From: Emcibacteraceae bacterium
GTDB taxonomy: Bacteria > Pseudomonadota > Alphaproteobacteria > Sphingomonadales > Emcibacteraceae
Direction of reading: 5' to 3'
Assembly (NCBI GenBank): GCA_016744185.1
Contig: JADGEY010000002.1
Location: forward strand, 1-41,558
DNA: 41,558 bases
In this document: positions 26,681 to 36,841 of the stretch, piece after piece
Layout of the letters: each line of letters starts with the position of its first letter
Position numbering within the stretch: the first letter of the stretch is position 1
Translations under genes and position numbers: made by a program
The notes under the pieces: model-generated
Databases searched by the model: none
What the model saw: only the letters and a program-made list of their open reading frames with translations
What the model was told of the DNA's origin: nothing

Positions 26681-28990
26681 TTAAGCATTAATTGCCATTT
26701 CCGCTGCTCTTTTTAAATTAATCTCTAACTGGTTAAAAGCGGTGAGATATTGTTTGGGAACGTCAACCGCTTCGCCGTGATATTCCAGTTCTGCGGCGGC
26801 TCTAATCGTCCAGTTTGGATCCATCAAATGCGGACGGCCAATAAGAACAAGATCAGCCCGCCCTGCGGCAAGGATACTATTAACATGATCGGTTTCAAAG
26901 ATATTTCCGACCGCCATTGTTGCGATCCCTCCATCATTGCGGATTCTGTCCGATAAAGGTGTCTGGAACATCCGTCCATAAATAGGGAATATTTTTTCCT
27001 TCGTCATGCCTGATGACACATCGATAATATCCGCCCCCGCCTGCATAAAGGCTTTTGAAATAAGAACGGATTCTTCTGCTGTTACGCCTTCTCCTTCATC
27101 TTCGAGCCAGTCTGTGGCGGAAATACGCACGGAAATAGGTTTATCTTCTGGCCATGCGGCACGCACCGCTTTAAAGACTTCCAAAGGAAAACGCATTCTA
27201 TTTTCTAATGATCCGCCATATTGATCTGTCCGCTGGTTGCTCAGCGGTGAAATAAAGGAAGAGAGCAAATAGCCGTGAGCCGCATGAAGTTCAATCATAT
27301 CAAAACCCGCATCATTCGCCCGTTTTGTCGCTTGAACAAAACCGTCCAGCACAATTTTAAAATCTTTTTCTTCCATCGCGCGGGGGGTTTGGTTTTTATC
27401 ACTCCATGCTATGGCAGAAGGTGAGATAAGCTCCCACGCTCCTGTCTCCAGCGCCACATCATAGCCTTCCCAGCCGACTTTTGTTGCGCCCTTACGTCCT
27501 GCATGTCCGATCTGGCAGGCAATTTTACAGCCGGCTTTATGAGCATATTGAGTAATTCTTTTCCATGCAGTGACATGCTCATCCGTATAAAGCCCTGCGC
27601 AGCCTGGCGTTATGCGTGCATCAGCAGAAATATTGGTCATTTCAGTATAAAGAAGAGCCGCTCCGCCCATGGCTCTTGCGCCGTAATGTACCAAATGGAA
27701 ATCATCTACAAGACCGTCTTTTGCGCTATACATCGACATGGGAGAGACGCAAATGCGGTTTTTAAGCTTCATATTGCGGATCCTATAGGGCGTAAACATT
27801 GGTGGGATAGCTTTATCTTGAGCTTTGCCGTAAGCTTTCGTGGCAAATGATTTTTCAACTTTTTCAAGCCATTCTTTATCCCTTAGCCGTAAATTTTCAT
27901 GGCTAACCCGCTGCGACCTTGTAATACAGCTATAAGCGAATTGAAGCGTATCAAAATCTACATATCTTTCTAAATCTTCAAACCATGTCATGGAATTACG
28001 GGCCGTGGATTGAAGTTTTAAGGCTTCTAACTCACGTTCTTCTTGGTAAGATTTTAGCCCCTCATCAAGGTTTAAGTCAGAATTCAAATGTCTCGCAAGA
28101 GAGATTGCATCTTCAAAGCCAAGCTTCGTTCCTGAACCAATTGAGAAATGAGCTGTATGAGCCGCATCACCGATTAAAACGATTTTACCCTTAATCCACT
28201 CTTTACATAAAATACGAGGGAACTGCATCCATGCAGAACCCCGAATATGCGCTGATTTCATCATCAGCTCATTATTATCTAAATATTTTTCAAATATCTT
28301 CTCGCAGGTGCGGGCGCTTTCATCTTGCCCCATTTTATCAAAGCCCCAAGCCTTATAAGTCTCATCACTACATTCAACAATAAAAGTAGAGGTGGTCTCA
28401 TCAAACTGGTAAGCATGAGCAAAAACCCAGCCATGCTCTGTATTTTCAAGCGCAAAGGTAAAGGCATCATTGAAATTTTTATGCGTGCCGTACCAGACAA
28501 AATGATTGGGACGCACATCAATATTACAGTCAAATGCTTTAAGGTCACTATTTCTAACCCCGCTGTTAATCCCATCAGAGGCAACAATCAGATCAGCCCA
28601 GTCAAATTCACTTTGCACCCTCGCCGCATCAAATTCATGTTCAAAAACAATTTTCACCCCAAGCTCTTCCGCACGGGTATAAAGAATTTCGAGCATCCGC
28701 TGGCGGCCGATACCGATAAAGCCATGCCCGCCCGATCTTTCCACTTCACCGTTAATATGAATATCAACATCATCCCAGCGGATTAGCTCATTAATCATCA
28801 CATCTGCGGAAATAAGATCATTTTCTTTTAAATTATCCATAGTTTGATCGGAAAAGACAACGCCCCAGCCAAATGTATCGGCTCTTTGATTACGTTCATA
28901 AATTGTAATTTCATGGCTAGAATCACGAATCATCATTGAAATTGCAAGATATATTCCAGAAGGACCACCGCCCAATACTGCTATTTTCAT
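26681..28990 (-). CDS. Bifunctional 2-aminobenzoyl-CoA monooxygenase/reductase (salicylyl-CoA 5-hydroxylase/OYE fusion)
   Basis: 769 aa; N-terminal FAD hydroxylase '[18 protein letters not shown]...[28 protein letters not shown]' fused to OYE/NADH:flavin oxidoreductase '[26 protein letters not shown]...[39 protein letters not shown]'. Confidence 0.92.
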   Translation of the reverse strand: MKIAVLGGGPSGIYLAISMMIRDSSHEITIYERNQRADTFGWGVVFSDQTMDNLKENDLISADVMINELIRWDDVDIHINGEVERSGGHGFIGIGRQRMLEILYTRAEELGVKIVFEHEFDAARVQSEFDWADLIVASDGINSGVRNSDLKAFDCNIDVRPNHFVWYGTHKNFNDAFTFALENTEHGWVFAHAYQFDETTSTFIVECSDETYKAWGFDKMGQDESARTCEKIFEKYLDNNELMMKSAHIRGSAWMQFPRILCKEWIKGKIVLIGDAAHTAHFSIGSGTKLGFEDAISLARHLNSDLNLDEGLKSYQEERELEALKLQSTARNSMTWFEDLERYVDFDTLQFAYSCITRSQRVSHENLRLRDKEWLEKVEKSFATKAYGKAQDKAIPPMFTPYRIRNMKLKNRICVSPMSMYSAKDGLVDDFHLVHYGARAMGGAALLYTEMTNISADARITPGCAGLYTDEHVTAWKRITQYAHKAGCKIACQIGHAGRKGATKVGWEGYDVALETGAWELISPSAIAWSDKNQTPRAMEEKDFKIVLDGFVQATKRANDAGFDMIELHAAHGYLLSSFISPLSNQRTDQYGGSLENRMRFPLEVFKAVRAAWPEDKPISVRISATDWLEDEGEGVTAEESVLISKAFMQAGADIIDVSSGMTKEKIFPIYGRMFQTPLSDRIRNDGGIATMAVGNIFETDHVNSILAAGRADLVLIGRPHLMDPNWTIRAAAELEYHGEAVDVPKQYLTAFNQLEINLKRAAEMAINA

Positions 28991-29028
28991 TTGTCTATTC
29001 CTTTATATTTATCATCATAGTAAAATAT

Positions 29029-29068
29029 ACTTTAGACCTATAATATATGGGTATTATAGGTCTAAAGT
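29029..29068. promoter_or_regulatory. Perfect 17-bp inverted repeat in divergent intergenic region (candidate operator)
   Basis: ACTTTAGACCTATAATA - tatggg - TATTATAGGTCTAAAGT, between the divergent monooxygenase/reductase and RidA genes. Confidence 0.75.
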
Positions 29069-29215
29069 TTTACAGTATACGCCCTGATAAATTATTTATA
29101 TTGGCAATCATATTAATAATGTTGCACATATTTTTCTTTTTTGTTGATTTTATTTTAAGCATGAAATAGTTTTAAAAGCAAGATCAATTTTATTAAATAA
29201 AATAAGGATATATGC

Positions 29216-29608
29216 ATGGTCATTCTTCAGCCCCCCAATTGGAAACGCCCAAAAGGTTATTCTAACGGCATTAAAGCCTCTGGGGAAATGATTTTTATTG
29301 CAGGCGTGGTCGGCTGGGACGAGAATGAAGTCTTTACAGGTAAGGACATCGTCTCGCAGTTTAGGCAAGCCATCGTCAATATTCTTGCAATTTTAAAAGA
29401 AGCAGACGCAGAGCCAAAACATATGGTACGCATGACATGGTACGTAAAAGACATGCAGGGCTATAGAAATAACATAAGAGAAATTGGTCTTATATACCAA
29501 GAGCTTTTGGGGAAATCTTTTCCTGTTATGTCCTGCATTGGCGTAAATGACCTTGTAGAAGAGCAGGCGCTGCTCGAAATAGAAGTAACGGCTGTGCTAG
29601 AGAAATAA
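29216..29608 (+). CDS. RidA-family (YjgF/YER057c/UK114) enamine/imine deaminase
   Basis: 130 aa; 'SNGIKASGEMIFIAGVVGWDENEVFTGKDIVSQFRQAIVNILAILKEADAEPKHMVRMTWYVKDM', 'FPVMSCIGVNDLVEEQALLEIEVTAVL'. Confidence 0.92.
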   Translation: MVILQPPNWKRPKGYSNGIKASGEMIFIAGVVGWDENEVFTGKDIVSQFRQAIVNILAILKEADAEPKHMVRMTWYVKDMQGYRNNIREIGLIYQELLGKSFPVMSCIGVNDLVEEQALLEIEVTAVLEK

Positions 29609-29756
29609 TGGCAACGCCGGCAAAATAATATTTAAATTTCGGATAAACCTATCATAAAAACGTCTATTTATTCTAGAACCATACGATTGTCATATTGATA
29701 AAGGACAGTAAGCTAGGCTATTCTACTAAAAATTCAACCGCTTAAAGGAGCTTTAA

Positions 29757-30938
29757 ATGAGTGCAGCAAAATGGCCTTCCTCCCCTTGGGATGATATTCT
29801 TTTATTAGAAGAAAGCCTAACCGAAGAAGAAAGAATGATCAGAGATTCTGCTCATGATTTTTGCCAAAAAGAATTACAGGGCGGCGTGATGCTTGCTAAT
29901 CGGCATGAGAATTTTGACCGCTCGATCATGACTAAAATGGGCGAGCTTGGGTTTTTAGGACCCACCATCGAAGGCTATGGCTGCGCAGGCGTTAGCTATA
30001 CAGCTTACGGGCTTATTGCCCGTGAAGTTGAACGTGTCGATAGTGGATACCGCAGTGCAATGTCTGTGCAAAGCTCTCTTGTGATGTATCCGATTTACGC
30101 TTATGGCTCTGATGCGCAAAAAGAAAAATACCTGCCAAAGCTCTGTACAGGAGAATTTATTGGCTGTTTTGGGCTAACAGAGCCTAATGCAGGGTCTGAT
30201 CCTTCTGGCATGCAAACCCGTGCAAAATCCGTAAAGGGCGGTTATAAAATTTCAGGGGCAAAAATGTGGATTACCAATTCGCCTATTGCCGATGTCTTTA
30301 TTGTTTGGGCGAAATGTGATGATGGGATTGTCCGGGGCTTTATTTTAGAAAAAGGCATGGAAGGCTTATCTGCTCCTAAAATAGAGGGTAAATTCTCACT
30401 TCGGGCATCGATCACAGGTGAAATAGTCATGGATGAGGTTTTTGTTAGTGAAGATCAGCTTATGCTAAATGTACAGGGCATGAAAGGGCCTCTTGGCTGT
30501 TTGAGCAATGCACGGCTTGGTATTGCTTGGGGCGCGCTTGGAGCGGCTGAATATTGCTGGCATGCAGCGCGGCAATATACTCTTGACCGTGTCCAGTTCG
30601 GCAAACCTCTTGCAGCGACCCAGCTTATTCAAAAGAAGCTTGCCGATATGCAAACTGAAATTACGTTAGGGCTTATTTCATGCCTGCATGCCACTCGCCT
30701 TAAAGAAAAAGATATGTTATCTCCCGACGCTATTTCTCTTCTCAAAAGAAATTCATGCGGTAAGTCATTAGAAATTGCCAGAATGGCCCGTGATATGCAC
30801 GGCGGTAATGGTATTTCAGATGAATTTGGAGTGATCCGTCATATGATGAATCTTGAAGCGGTTAATACTTATGAAGGAACTCATGACGTTCACGCCTTAA
30901 TTTTGGGACGTTTGCAAACAGGCATTAATGCTTTTTAA
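29757..30938 (+). CDS. gcdH: Glutaryl-CoA dehydrogenase
   Basis: 393 aa; '[20 protein letters not shown]', '[33 protein letters not shown]', '[20 protein letters not shown]', '[43 protein letters not shown]'. Confidence 0.95.
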   Translation: MSAAKWPSSPWDDILLLEESLTEEERMIRDSAHDFCQKELQGGVMLANRHENFDRSIMTKMGELGFLGPTIEGYGCAGVSYTAYGLIAREVERVDSGYRSAMSVQSSLVMYPIYAYGSDAQKEKYLPKLCTGEFIGCFGLTEPNAGSDPSGMQTRAKSVKGGYKISGAKMWITNSPIADVFIVWAKCDDGIVRGFILEKGMEGLSAPKIEGKFSLRASITGEIVMDEVFVSEDQLMLNVQGMKGPLGCLSNARLGIAWGALGAAEYCWHAARQYTLDRVQFGKPLAATQLIQKKLADMQTEITLGLISCLHATRLKEKDMLSPDAISLLKRNSCGKSLEIARMARDMHGGNGISDEFGVIRHMMNLEAVNTYEGTHDVHALILGRLQTGINAF

Positions 30939-30995
30939 TAAGCTGCTTCTGTAAATAATTTAGAGTCTGGCAAACTTTAGATAACAATATGTTTC

Positions 30996-31035
30996 ACAAA
31001 AAGCTTCGACTTTTTTTAAAGTCGAAGCTTTTTGT
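30996..31035. terminator. Bidirectional intrinsic terminator
   Basis: Perfect 18-bp arms ACAAAAAGCTTCGACTTT - tttt - AAAGTCGAAGCTTTTTGT between convergent genes. Confidence 0.9.
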
Positions 31036-31050
31036 TCTTAAAATATAAAA

Positions 31051-31911
31051 TTATTTAATATTTGAAAGTAATTCAGGATTTATAACAAGATTTCGAACGC
31101 CATGGGCATGATCTTCTTTAAATATATTATTCTTACACCATTTTCCAACAGAGCTAATATTTACTTTAGAAACCTTTGGTCTAACGCTCCAAGTTACTTG
31201 GAAAGGAGATGCTTTTTCATTGTACCCAGGCCCTGTAGTTGATCCTGCGTATGATACAGGCTTTCCAGTATTATCAGGAAGATGAAGAGCTTGATTCATT
31301 CCATTTTTAACGCCGTGCTTGGTTAATTTTCTAAAATCAAGCGCCTGTTTGTCATTGACCAATATATAAACTTGTGTTTCAACACGTAATTGAGGGTTTT
31401 TAATAGATTCACTTAAACAAGCCCCTAAAGTTGGACCAGGACTAACCTTAGCAGTTGAATGAACATAATGAACTTCGATAGTATCTCCTGATTGTAAGGA
31501 GCCATGCGCACTACTACAAACATTAGTCTTTGACGGCATTAATTCAGATGCCGTTAAATTACCAGAATATTTATACCCACTTTGATAGCCATGCCCATCA
31601 CCATTTCCTGCATATTTAGTGAATTCTCCCCCTTTATGTTCTGCATTTTTATGAAAGTGGATATTACAAAGATTCATATTTGAATATTCGGGAGCCATGT
31701 TAAAGGCTATATTATTTTGACCCATGGTTGAATCAATATCACGTGGAGATTGAGGACCAAATCCCTTATCTTTCGTGTTTTTAGCTAACATTGCTCTTTG
31801 ATCTTTAATCTTATTATCCGTAGCCACAGTCTTATGCGCTGCATTTGCAAAATCTGTTAAAATTAACATTGTTGAAATTATAGCAAATCTTTTAATAATT
31901 TTTTTTCTCAT
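31051..31911 (-). CDS. Delta-class carbonic anhydrase-like secreted protein
   Basis: 286 aa with signal peptide (MRKKIIKRFAIISTMLILTDFANAA); 'MNLCNIHFHKNAEHKGGEF' and 'DTIEVHYVHSTA' fit the HxH...H zinc-site arrangement of delta-CAs. Confidence 0.8.
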   Translation of the reverse strand: MRKKIIKRFAIISTMLILTDFANAAHKTVATDNKIKDQRAMLAKNTKDKGFGPQSPRDIDSTMGQNNIAFNMAPEYSNMNLCNIHFHKNAEHKGGEFTKYAGNGDGHGYQSGYKYSGNLTASELMPSKTNVCSSAHGSLQSGDTIEVHYVHSTAKVSPGPTLGACLSESIKNPQLRVETQVYILVNDKQALDFRKLTKHGVKNGMNQALHLPDNTGKPVSYAGSTTGPGYNEKASPFQVTWSVRPKVSKVNISSVGKWCKNNIFKEDHAHGVRNLVINPELLSNIK

Positions 31912-32008
31912 AATTATACTCTCACTTTAGTTTTTTAAAGGGACTGTGCCAGATAACGGCTTTTATATGCGTTATCTGGTAAAGAACCGTTTTTGATATT
32001 AACTCACT

Positions 32009-34126
32009 TTATCGAAGCTGGCGCATTAAGTAAAGATATTCAAGCGCGCGCATTGTTGCTTCTTGGTCATAATTTGCATTGCCTTTATGACCGCCTTCTA
32101 TATTTTCAAAATAATAAAATGGCTGCCCATATATTTCCATTTTTGCTGCCATTTTACGGGCATGAGCGGGGTGGACTCTGTCATCTTTTGTTGAGGTGAA
32201 GAAATATACTTTCGGGTATTTCACGCCTTTTTTCAAATTCTGAAGAGGGGAATATTTACGGATAAATGCCCATTCTTCTGGCTTATCAGGATTGCCATAT
32301 TCACCCATCCAGCTTGCGCCTGCTAAAAGTTTATTATAACGCTTCATATCTAAAAGCGGCACGCCGCAAATAATCGCATTAAATAAATCGGGTCTTTGAG
32401 TGAAGGACACGCCCATTAAAAGCCCGCCGTTACTGCGTCCAATTGCGCCGTAATGTTTGGGGGAACTTAATCCCGATGCTTGGACTGTTTCTGCCACGGC
32501 AAAGAAATCTTCATAGGCACGCTGGCGTTTTTCAAAAAGAGCCGCTTCATGCCATCTTGGGCCATATTCTCCGCCGCCCCGAATATTGGCAAGCACATAA
32601 GCGCCGCCCTTTTCAAGCCATAATTTACCCATCAAAGCACTATAACGAGGAAGAATTGAAATCGCAAAGCCGCCATAACCATATTGAAGAACAGGCGTGG
32701 TTTTATCCATTTTTGTTCCCTTTTTATAAATAAGGAAATAAGGGATTTTTGTACCGTCTTTACTCACCGCCCATTTTTTTTCAAGCTTTAAGCCTTTCAC
32801 ATCAAAACGGTGCGGAATAGATTGAACTTTTTTCTGCTCGCCCGTTTTAAAATTCATAAAATAAAGGCTGCTTGGCGTTAAAAAGCCATTGCGGACGATC
32901 AGCATATCATTGACATCACGGTCGGACGAAACGATCGACACCACATCTTCACCGCCAAAATCAATCTTACGGAAAGACCATTTTTTCCCGTCAAACTTAT
33001 ATTCACGAATGCGGGTTGAGACATGCTCTAACATAGAAATATAAAGCGCATCTTTTGTATGAGTTACGCCCCGAACCGTACCGCTCATACCAGGGTCAAG
33101 AACCAGCGTAAGAGTTTTAATTTTACCAGATTTCAAAAAATCTTTAATTGGGAAGCTTAGCAAACTCCCTGCCCCAAACCCCCGCCAATCTTGCCTGATT
33201 TTAAGCAGCATTTGACCTTTATAAATGCCATGAATGTTCATTTTAGCAGGGAATGGTAATTTAACAGGCTGATTGTTTTTATCTAAAATATAACGGCTTG
33301 CTTTATAAAAAGTATGACCCCGCATAATCATTTGATAATAATCCTTGCCATCTTTTAAGCGGCTTGGAAAAACGAATGTTTCTGACTTATCAAGGGTGAT
33401 GACCTCTTTTGCTTCGCTTAATTTTTCTCCCCTCGTCCAAATTTTAAGCGTACGGGCATAGCCTGAATCGGTCATGCTATCCTTGCCCCAATCTGTACCC
33501 ACAAGAAGCGTATTTTCATCCACCCATGAAGTAGATGATTTGGCAAGCGGAACTTCAAAGCCGCCTTTAACAAAGCTTTTTACCTTCATATCAAATTCAC
33601 GGTAGACAGAAGCGTCGGTGCCGCCCGGAGATAATGTCACCATACATTTAACATTATCAGGGCCCAAACAATTATATCCTTTATAGACCCAGTTCTTGCC
33701 TTCATCTTTAGCAAGCTTATCCATATCCAGAACCGTCTCCCACACGGGCTTTCCTGCCACATATGATTTAAGGTCTGCCCGGCGTAAAATGCCCCGAATA
33801 TGAGACTGGTCACGCCAAAAATTATAAATTTTATCCCCTACAATATTGCCATATGTAATGCTGTCAGAAGCGGTTAAAATTTCTTTTGCTTCACTTTTAT
33901 AGGCCTCAAAACGAGGATCACGGGTTAGCTCATCTAACGTTTCTTTATTTTGTTTTTTGACCCAGTCCAATGACTTTTTACTTGTAACCTCTTCCAGCCA
34001 AAGCAGGCTTTTATCGACGGCTTCTGATTTTTCATCATTTGCATAAAGAGATGTTCCCATTGCCGCTCCTATCACCAGTGCTGCGCTTAATCCTACAAAT
34101 GATTTCCTTACTAAATGATATTTCAT
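32009..34126 (-). CDS. Prolyl oligopeptidase family (S9A) serine peptidase, exported
   Basis: 705 aa with signal peptide; 'PVLQYGYGGFAISILPRYSALMGKLWLEKGGAYVLANIRGGGEYGPRWHEAA', 'GAIGRSNGGLLMG', 'DDRVHPAHARKMAAKM', 'EGGHKG'. Confidence 0.95.
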   Translation of the reverse strand: MKYHLVRKSFVGLSAALVIGAAMGTSLYANDEKSEAVDKSLLWLEEVTSKKSLDWVKKQNKETLDELTRDPRFEAYKSEAKEILTASDSITYGNIVGDKIYNFWRDQSHIRGILRRADLKSYVAGKPVWETVLDMDKLAKDEGKNWVYKGYNCLGPDNVKCMVTLSPGGTDASVYREFDMKVKSFVKGGFEVPLAKSSTSWVDENTLLVGTDWGKDSMTDSGYARTLKIWTRGEKLSEAKEVITLDKSETFVFPSRLKDGKDYYQMIMRGHTFYKASRYILDKNNQPVKLPFPAKMNIHGIYKGQMLLKIRQDWRGFGAGSLLSFPIKDFLKSGKIKTLTLVLDPGMSGTVRGVTHTKDALYISMLEHVSTRIREYKFDGKKWSFRKIDFGGEDVVSIVSSDRDVNDMLIVRNGFLTPSSLYFMNFKTGEQKKVQSIPHRFDVKGLKLEKKWAVSKDGTKIPYFLIYKKGTKMDKTTPVLQYGYGGFAISILPRYSALMGKLWLEKGGAYVLANIRGGGEYGPRWHEAALFEKRQRAYEDFFAVAETVQASGLSSPKHYGAIGRSNGGLLMGVSFTQRPDLFNAIICGVPLLDMKRYNKLLAGASWMGEYGNPDKPEEWAFIRKYSPLQNLKKGVKYPKVYFFTSTKDDRVHPAHARKMAAKMEIYGQPFYYFENIEGGHKGNANYDQEATMRALEYLYLMRQLR

Positions 34127-34298
34127 ATTTTTTCCTATTTATTTTATAAAGAAGTTCTCTCGTCCCTATGTTATAGAAAGATTATAGATTTTATATGGAA
34201 TGCCAAGCAGAAAATGACTATAATGAGAGCTATAGTTTTTTATTTTGCAATCCTGCAATTTATTTATTTAAAACCCTAAAAAAATACGGATAGAAGAT

Positions 34299-34496
34299 AT
34301 GTTATTCCTGAAGATTCTTATTATCATCGGCATTGTTGCAACGATTTTTATTATGGTTAATGGCATATCTTCTATGGGAAAGCGCACGAAAGACAATAAA
34401 AGTAAAAGCAATATAATGATGCGATATAGAATTATTGCGCAGGCTCTTACCCTTGCTCTTGTCTTGCTTTATATCTTTCTCAATGAGGGGTTTTAA
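34299..34496 (+). CDS. Small two-TM protein (HIG1-like 'twin transmembrane' protein)
   Basis: 65 aa, two hydrophobic helices; immediately upstream of the adenosyltransferase gene. Confidence 0.75.
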   Translation: MLFLKILIIIGIVATIFIMVNGISSMGKRTKDNKSKSNIMMRYRIIAQALTLALVLLYIFLNEGF

Positions 34497-34499
34497 AAA

Positions 34500-35078
34500 A
34501 TGGTACTTCTTAATAAAATTTATACTCGGGGCGGTGATAAAGGGCAAACGTCCCTGACCAATGGGGAGCGCACCTTTAAAGATAGCCTGCGGGTTTCATG
34601 TTACGGCACGGTGGATGAGCTTAACAGCTCGGTTGGAATCGCACGGCTGCATACGAGCAAAATGGATATTTTGGATAAAATGCTTGCCCGCATTCAAAAT
34701 GATTTATTTGATCTGGGCTGTGATATTTCCATGCCTTTTGGCACAAAGCATGAAAAAACAGCTCTGCGAATTATTGCGCCCATGATTCAGCGTCTTGAAA
34801 ATGAAATTGATCTGTTGAATGAAGATTTAGAGCCGCTAAATTCTTTTGTCCTGCCGGGCGGCAGTCCTGCATCCGCCTATCTTCATTTATCCCGAACCAT
34901 TTGCAGAAGAGCTGAAAGACTGGCGATAAGTGCCTCTAAAACAGAAGAGATTAATCCCGAAGCTATCAAATACCTAAACCGTTTATCTGACCTGTTCTTT
35001 GTCATGAGCCGCAGCAGTAATGATAAAGGGGCAAGTGACGTTCTTTGGGTTCCTGGTTTAAATTACGATAAAGAATAA
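34500..35078 (+). CDS. PduO-type ATP:cob(I)alamin adenosyltransferase
   Basis: 192 aa; 'IYTRGGDKGQTSLTNGERTFKDSLRVSCYGTVDELNSSVGIAR', 'LPGGSPASAYLHLSRTICRRAERLA', 'YLNRLSDLFFVMSR'. Confidence 0.95.
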   Translation: MVLLNKIYTRGGDKGQTSLTNGERTFKDSLRVSCYGTVDELNSSVGIARLHTSKMDILDKMLARIQNDLFDLGCDISMPFGTKHEKTALRIIAPMIQRLENEIDLLNEDLEPLNSFVLPGGSPASAYLHLSRTICRRAERLAISASKTEEINPEAIKYLNRLSDLFFVMSRSSNDKGASDVLWVPGLNYDKE

Positions 35079-35092
35079 AGCGGCATTTTGCA

Positions 35093-35159
35093 GCAGCTAA
35101 ATTTAAAGCGGGCAAATTTAAAGAAGCCAAAAAATTTAACACAGCCAAGAAATTTAAAT
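35093..35159. repeat. Degenerate tandem repeat (four ~15-18 bp units ending AAATTTAA)
   Basis: GCAGCTAAATTTAAA / GCGGGCAAATTTAAA / GAAGCCAAAAAATTTAAC / ACAGCCAAGAAATTTAAA between two convergent stops. Confidence 0.7.
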
Positions 35160-36800
35160 AATTTCTGTTTTTCGCAGCCTTCTTGCAGGGCGCAGAATTG
35201 TATTTCTATTTTTAAGATCGGGATCAGATTCTGGATAATCCAATGTATAATGAAGCCCCCTGCTTTCGGTTCTAAGCAGTCCAGAGCGGACAATCAGGTC
35301 TGCGACCACCACCAAATTACGCAGCTCTAATAAATCAGATGAAACACGGAAATTACTATAATATTCCCGAATTTCCCCTGCGAGAAGATCAATGCGGTGG
35401 CGGGCGCGCTGTAGCCTTCTTGTGGTGCGGACAATCCCCACGTAATCCCACATAAAATGGCGCAGTTCATTCCAGTTATGAGAGACCACAACCTCTTCAT
35501 CTGAATCCGTCACACGGCTTTCATCCCAAGGGGGGACAGAAATATCAATTGTGATCCTATCCAGCTTGCTTAAAATATCTCTGGCGGTAGTCTCTGAATA
35601 GACCACACATTCAAGTAGCGAATTGCTCGCCAGCCTGTTCGCCCCATGAAGCCCCGTATGGGCGACTTCGCCCACACCATAAAGATGTCTTACGTCAGTT
35701 TGCCCTTTTAAATTCACCATCACGCCGCCGCAGGTATAATGCGCTGCGGGAACGATAGGGACGGGGGCTTTGGTAATGTCATAGCCAAGCTCTAGGCAAA
35801 ATTCATAAATGGTTGGGAAATGCTCTTTGATAAAGCCCTCTTCTTTATGAGAAATATCAAGATAAAGACAGTCAGCGCCCAGTCTTTTCATTTCATAATC
35901 AATGGCTCTGGCGACAATATCTCTCGGGGCAAGCTCTAATCTTTCATCATATTTATGCATGAAACGCTCTCCGTCTGGCAGACGTAAATATGCGCCTTCC
36001 CCCCGTAAAGCTTCGGATAAAAGAAAGGTGCGCTCTTCTGGGTGATAAAGGCATGTGGGGTGAAATTGGTTAAATTCCATATTTGCCACACGGCAGCCAA
36101 ACCGCCACGCCATTGCAATGCCGTCCCCCGTCGAGCCATCTGGGTTTGATGTATAAAGATAGACGCGGCTTGCGCCTCCCGTGGCAAGCACCGTACATTT
36201 TGCCCGAAATATATCAACGCAGTCTTTTTTAACGTCCAGAACATAGGCTCCGGTGCAGGTGCGTTTATCAGGGTCGGGGTGGCAATTGCTGATTAAATCT
36301 ACCGCCATATGGCTTTCAAAAAGGCTTATATTCTTATGAAGCCGCACTTGGTCTTGCAAGGACATTTGAACCTCTGCCCCCGTGGCATCATCGGCATGAA
36401 TAACCCGCCTGTAAGAATGCCCGCCTTCTTTCGTTAAATGGTAATCTCCCTCAATAGCGGCTGAATCTTGCGCAGAAATATAGGTGTTTTTAGTAAAATT
36501 TACGCCCTCTCCAATCAGCCAATCAATGCTTTTTTTGCCGTTTTCAACCACATATTTTACTGTTTTTTCTTCGCATAATCCTGCGCCTGCTTCTATGGTA
36601 TCTTTAATGTGATCTGCGTGGGAATCCCTTGTATCGAACACCGCTGCTATGCCGCCCTGCGCCCAATTTGTGCTGCCGCTAGAAATTTTTCTTTTTGATA
36701 GAACCGCAACTTTTGCATGATCTGCAAGCCTTAAGGCTGTGGCAAGCCCCCCTGCGCCGCTGCCGATAATTAAAACGTCAAAATCATATTTTCTAGGCAT
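35154..36800 (-). CDS. nadB: L-aspartate oxidase
   Basis: 548 aa; '[20 protein letters not shown]', '[17 protein letters not shown]', '[31 protein letters not shown]', '[48 protein letters not shown]'. Confidence 0.96.
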   Translation of the reverse strand: MPRKYDFDVLIIGSGAGGLATALRLADHAKVAVLSKRKISSGSTNWAQGGIAAVFDTRDSHADHIKDTIEAGAGLCEEKTVKYVVENGKKSIDWLIGEGVNFTKNTYISAQDSAAIEGDYHLTKEGGHSYRRVIHADDATGAEVQMSLQDQVRLHKNISLFESHMAVDLISNCHPDPDKRTCTGAYVLDVKKDCVDIFRAKCTVLATGGASRVYLYTSNPDGSTGDGIAMAWRFGCRVANMEFNQFHPTCLYHPEERTFLLSEALRGEGAYLRLPDGERFMHKYDERLELAPRDIVARAIDYEMKRLGADCLYLDISHKEEGFIKEHFPTIYEFCLELGYDITKAPVPIVPAAHYTCGGVMVNLKGQTDVRHLYGVGEVAHTGLHGANRLASNSLLECVVYSETTARDILSKLDRITIDISVPPWDESRVTDSDEEVVVSHNWNELRHFMWDYVGIVRTTRRLQRARHRIDLLAGEIREYYSNFRVSSDLLELRNLVVVADLIVRSGLLRTESRGLHYTLDYPESDPDLKNRNTILRPARRLRKTEII

Positions 36801-36841
36801 AAATTATATCTTTTTGGTTGACTGGTTTTTAGGTGGCTGGT

